A stretch of DNA of 64,000 nucleotides from a virus. The stretch spans positions 1 through 64,000 of IMG/VR virus record IMGVR_UViG_3300020596_000023; one strand, written 5' to 3'. A program made the translations under genes and the position numbers. Positions 61,389 through 64,000 of this stretch are shown piece after piece. The stretch's first letter is position 1; every line of letters begins with the position of its first letter. The notes beneath the pieces were generated by a model. The model was not told the DNA's origin. It saw only the letters and a list, made by a program, of their open reading frames with translations, and did no database searches.

Positions 61389-62891
61389 CTAATAACCGAA
61401 TGCGGTATAATCTGGTTGGAACTGAACTGACCAAGTGTCATTAAACATAACCAAACCTTGAGTGCATAAGAAGTGAACACTTGTACGATCTGTACCAGTA
61501 GCAAGCTGCAAGTATTCTCCATTACCCTTGTAATTCAAGAACCCTGTCTTACTTACATCTGCCATACCTTGTTCCAAGCCTTTAACTTCACCACGACCAG
61601 CTTCCGACAACAATTGTAAGTTGCTTTGACCATCATAGTCAGAAGCATCTACAATGTAGGCTTCATAACTTGCAAGACTACGACCACTTACAGGGTGAAT
61701 TGGAGCAGCATCAGCATAACCAGACTTATTCAAAAATTCCAATGGAACCAATACATAAGTAGGGCCATCAATATGCTTGTAAGCTTGAATGTAGTTACCC
61801 AAAGTCAAACGACCTTGCACTTCACTCAAGAAGTCTTTACTAGTATTAGCAGATACTAATTGGAAGATTCGAGAATCAACCATAGCATTATGCCATTCCT
61901 CAGCAAAACCACCACCACAGAAAATTGGAATAGTTTGATTGCCATCATCAGGCTTACCACGGAAAGTTGCACCAAGAATCCTATTGATATAAGATTCCGT
62001 CAAAGTTGAGTAAGTCAATGATTGTGTAATCTGCTGCTTCAAACCGGGAGCAGAAGGAACATAATCATTACTGTAATCATCAAACAAGTGAGTTGTACCG
62101 TCAGCAGCATAGCTATATTCAGACAAGAACAATTCCATGTGTTTGTCTTTCTTAAATTCCAACCATTGCTGGAACTCATACCAAGACAACCAGTAGTTAC
62201 TGTTATTACCCATAGTATCAACAAAGTTAAATTCTACCACTTTGTTGGCAATGTTACCTGCCATGTGATAAGACTTACGCAATGTGTTGATACAGCCCTT
62301 CCGACGACCCGGAGTTTGAACATGTCCGTAGTTGCCAATAGAATTAGCAACACTAACTTTACCCGGACCGACTTGACCCCAAATTGCATTAGGTAAAGTA
62401 TCACGATACGGAATAGTAGCACCTGGTCTAATTGCCATCAATCGGTAACGATACCGACTTTCACTAATACGTTTTGGTGTATCTTGTACACGACAAATTA
62501 CACCTGATGGAGAACGAACAGAAGTTTCATAGATAAACCAATCGGTTTTGAAATCCAGAATAACTTCCATACCACCACCAATAGTATCGGATGAGGCGTA
62601 ACTAGAAGCAGCTACAGCCTCAGTTTCTTTCATAGCACCAATAACCGGATACTCAAAGAAATGATTGTGTACTTCTGCTTTACCAATTCTACCACCACCT
62701 TCTAGCATTGCTAAGAGAGGAAACATTTTAGAACTATCATTCCAATTTCCCATCAACTTAGTAATGACTGGCCTCAACAAGTCTGGTTGAGACATATAAG
62801 CAGAAGTCAGGTTATTAACTGAGGTAAACTTATCTGTATTGATTCCCTCAGCATGTACCGTGATCCTACTATGCAGATCATTTGCTGCCAT
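61389..62891 (-). CDS. major capsid protein, crAss type
   Basis: A 500-residue protein with the appearance of crAss-like HK97-fold capsid proteins: helical N-terminus (NLTSAYMSQPDLLRPVITKLMGNWNDSSKMFPLL), E-loop-like Gly segment, then LSWYEFQQWLEFKKDKHMELFLSEYSYAADGTTH (near 220-255), NRILGATFRGKPDDGNQTIPIFCGGGFAEEWHNAM, and a C-terminal AxFGY end. Length fits crAss MCPs (about 490-510). It forms the icosahedral head. Codons are GC-richer than surrounding genes, in line with high expression. The scaffold-like gene lies 33 bases upstream. Confidence 0.9.
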   Translation of the reverse strand: MAANDLHSRITVHAEGINTDKFTSVNNLTSAYMSQPDLLRPVITKLMGNWNDSSKMFPLLAMLEGGGRIGKAEVHNHFFEYPVIGAMKETEAVAASSYASSDTIGGGMEVILDFKTDWFIYETSVRSPSGVICRVQDTPKRISESRYRYRLMAIRPGATIPYRDTLPNAIWGQVGPGKVSVANSIGNYGHVQTPGRRKGCINTLRKSYHMAGNIANKVVEFNFVDTMGNNSNYWLSWYEFQQWLEFKKDKHMELFLSEYSYAADGTTHLFDDYSNDYVPSAPGLKQQITQSLTYSTLTESYINRILGATFRGKPDDGNQTIPIFCGGGFAEEWHNAMVDSRIFQLVSANTSKDFLSEVQGRLTLGNYIQAYKHIDGPTYVLVPLEFLNKSGYADAAPIHPVSGRSLASYEAYIVDASDYDGQSNLQLLSEAGRGEVKGLEQGMADVSKTGFLNYKGNGEYLQLATGTDRTSVHFLCTQGLVMFNDTWSVQFQPDYTAFGY

Positions 62892-62924
62892 ACAATAAAA
62901 ATTAAATTAGGTTATAGAATACTT

Positions 62925-64000
62925 TTAAAATACCAATTTAGATACATCAGCTTTTACTTCAACCCCACCATTTCCAGTATTTATTCTTTGTGTTGGTGGT
63001 GCAGTAGTTTGTTTAGTTATAATAGCTTTAACTGTACGTCTTGTAGTATCAGAAGTAGCTTTTACTAAAAGCTTATTAAAATCAGCTAATTTAATTTTAC
63101 CAGTACTAACTGCATACCTTAGATATTTCTCAGCAAGGAAATGCTCATCAGTCATAACTTTACTAAACTTAGCTTCTTCTGTTTCACCATTTTTAGGTTC
63201 GGCTAAAAACTTATAAAAATTAGTAGCATCGGAAGCTTCCAGTTTAAATCCGTTCAAATCCAAACTATTTATCTTAGATTCAACTTTACCCCAATAAGCC
63301 TTACGATCTGCTAATTCTTTAGATTGTTGTATACTAGCTTTTTCAACCTTCAATTGATCTTGCTCTTGATAGAACTTAGTCAAAGACTCTTTAGCAGTTT
63401 TATAATAGTCTGAAAGCTGTTCGGTGTCTCTCAAAGCCGTATAGATGCTCTCAGGGTCTTTCACATGAGCGACATTGGTAAGGAAATGTAGCACTACAGA
63501 CTTGGTTTGATCTGCTGATGGTGTTTCTGATATGCTTCCAAAATCAATCCTGTCATTATTATTACGAGCCAAAAATTGATCCACTGTGCCGCCACCTATT
63601 AGATGTAGGATAAGATCAGAAGCTATTGGGTTGTCTTTACCTAAGTCTTCAATAGTTGCTAAGGTTTGAGCTTGGCCAACCTTTGTGACAATATCAATTA
63701 AAGATTCAGCCGAACCGTTAAAAAACAAGCTTCTCTCTTCTACCGGCAATAGTGAAAGAACAGGTTCAAGTCGTTCTTGCACTATTTTGTTTAAAATAAT
63801 ATGATCTACATTTACATCTTCATTTAAACCAACTTCACCAGTCTCTTCATTAAAACTAAATTCTTCTTTCTTTGCAATAAGAAAGTCTTTACCATCTCGT
63901 TGTACAAACAAGTTACCATCTGCACCAATTATGTAAGGTAATTCATCAGTAGTACTAGTTTCTCCAGTAGTCTCAAGACTATCAGAAGTATCGGTACTAT
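62925..64000 (-). CDS. scaffold-like capsid assembly protein, 5' end cut by edge
   Basis: The frame is open to the right edge (first full codon at 63998) through an acidic Ser/Thr-rich stretch. The TTG at 63911 is not a convincing start. The visible ~358 residues are acidic and helical, with a coiled coil at about 210-260 of the visible part (TKFYQEQDQLKVEKASIQQSKELADRKAYW) and a flexible Thr/Pro C-terminus (ITKQTTAPPTQRINTGNGG). Its position immediately before the capsid gene and its composition fit a scaffold. Element copy 7 lies inside, encoding SLLPVEERS. Confidence 0.6.
   Translation of the reverse strand, partial: STDTSDSLETTGETSTTDELPYIIGADGNLFVQRDGKDFLIAKKEEFSFNEETGEVGLNEDVNVDHIILNKIVQERLEPVLSLLPVEERSLFFNGSAESLIDIVTKVGQAQTLATIEDLGKDNPIASDLILHLIGGGTVDQFLARNNNDRIDFGSISETPSADQTKSVVLHFLTNVAHVKDPESIYTALRDTEQLSDYYKTAKESLTKFYQEQDQLKVEKASIQQSKELADRKAYWGKVESKINSLDLNGFKLEASDATNFYKFLAEPKNGETEEAKFSKVMTDEHFLAEKYLRYAVSTGKIKLADFNKLLVKATSDTTRRTVKAIITKQTTAPPTQRINTGNGGVEVKADVSKLVF
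63717..63763 (+). repeat. dispersed ~47-bp element, copy 7 of 7
   Basis: Plus strand: GTTAAAAAACAAG, a pyrimidine tract, CTACCGGCAATAG and AAGAACAG. It lies in the scaffold-like gene, antisense to it. The left end is the most diverged of the seven copies. Confidence 0.75.

Noticed and set aside
4105-63763. Dispersed element as a phage RNAP promoter set
   Set aside because: Four copies lie inside genes and the alternating orientation does not follow transcription direction; copies 2, 5 and 7 would drive antisense RNA in the CAGG-to-CTACCGGC direction.
1-64000. Stop-codon reassignment, known in some crAss-like phages
   Set aside because: TAA, TAG and TGA all end well-supported genes (for example TAG at the capsid gene and TGA at 4096), and long genes have no internal TAG or TGA needing readthrough.

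Overview
The window is about two thirds of a crAss-like phage genome (order Crassvirales), most probably infecting a member of the Bacteroidota. The strongest evidence is on the minus strand. There is a 500-residue crAss-type major capsid protein, and a 3770-residue virion protein that carries both a zinc-protease motif (HEAFH) and the DFDVD metal-binding loop of the single-chain YonO-like RNA polymerase of crAss-like phages. The DNA is AT-rich, translation starts lack Shine-Dalgarno sites and sit behind A-rich leaders, and exported proteins have signal peptides ending in A/S-Q, all as in Bacteroidota. TAA, TAG and TGA all act as stops, so no stop-codon reassignment is apparent.

Positions 1-25,814 are all plus strand (early/middle genes). 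1-5,300 holds small unknown, membrane and exported proteins separated by hairpin terminators. Then come a Dda/Pif1-like helicase (5307) and a SleB-type cell-wall hydrolase (6842). 7,560-8,930 is an accessory island with integron-like hairpins, small cassette-type genes and a host-like GC-richer membrane protein. 9,222-19,004 is the replication module: family A DNA polymerase, SF2/SNF2-like helicase, DnaB-like ATPase, RecT-like annealing protein, two abundant-looking proteins behind their own terminators, and a DnaG-type primase. 19,007-25,814 holds uracil-DNA glycosylase, a Gp157-like protein, a DUF932 protein, a MazG-like NTP pyrophosphatase, RadC, a DUF1599 protein and small Zn-ribbon proteins: DNA repair, nucleotide-pool control and nuclease protection.

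25,815-26,198 is the convergent junction, with terminators for both strands, three 11-bp tandem repeats and one copy of a dispersed element. From 26,199 to the right edge all genes are on the minus strand (virion genes). Read in transcription order they are scaffold-like protein (cut by the edge), major capsid protein, connector/neck-type proteins, tail-fibre gene with a host-like signal peptide, membrane proteins, neck and muzzle/stabilisation proteins, and four large virion-interior proteins including the RNA polymerase giant. Several neighbours overlap by one base (TAATG), suggesting coupled translation. Portal and terminase genes, expected upstream of the scaffold, are not in the window.

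The most unusual signal is a ~47-bp element present seven times across both transcription modules. It alternates strictly in orientation (+,-,+,-,+,-,+) and lies in several different reading frames and in intergenic DNA, so the conservation is at the nucleotide level. I do not recognise it. Second in interest are the cassette-like island at 7.56-8.93 kb and the size and architecture of the RNA polymerase fusion. No tRNA, CRISPR array, insertion sequence or integrase was seen.
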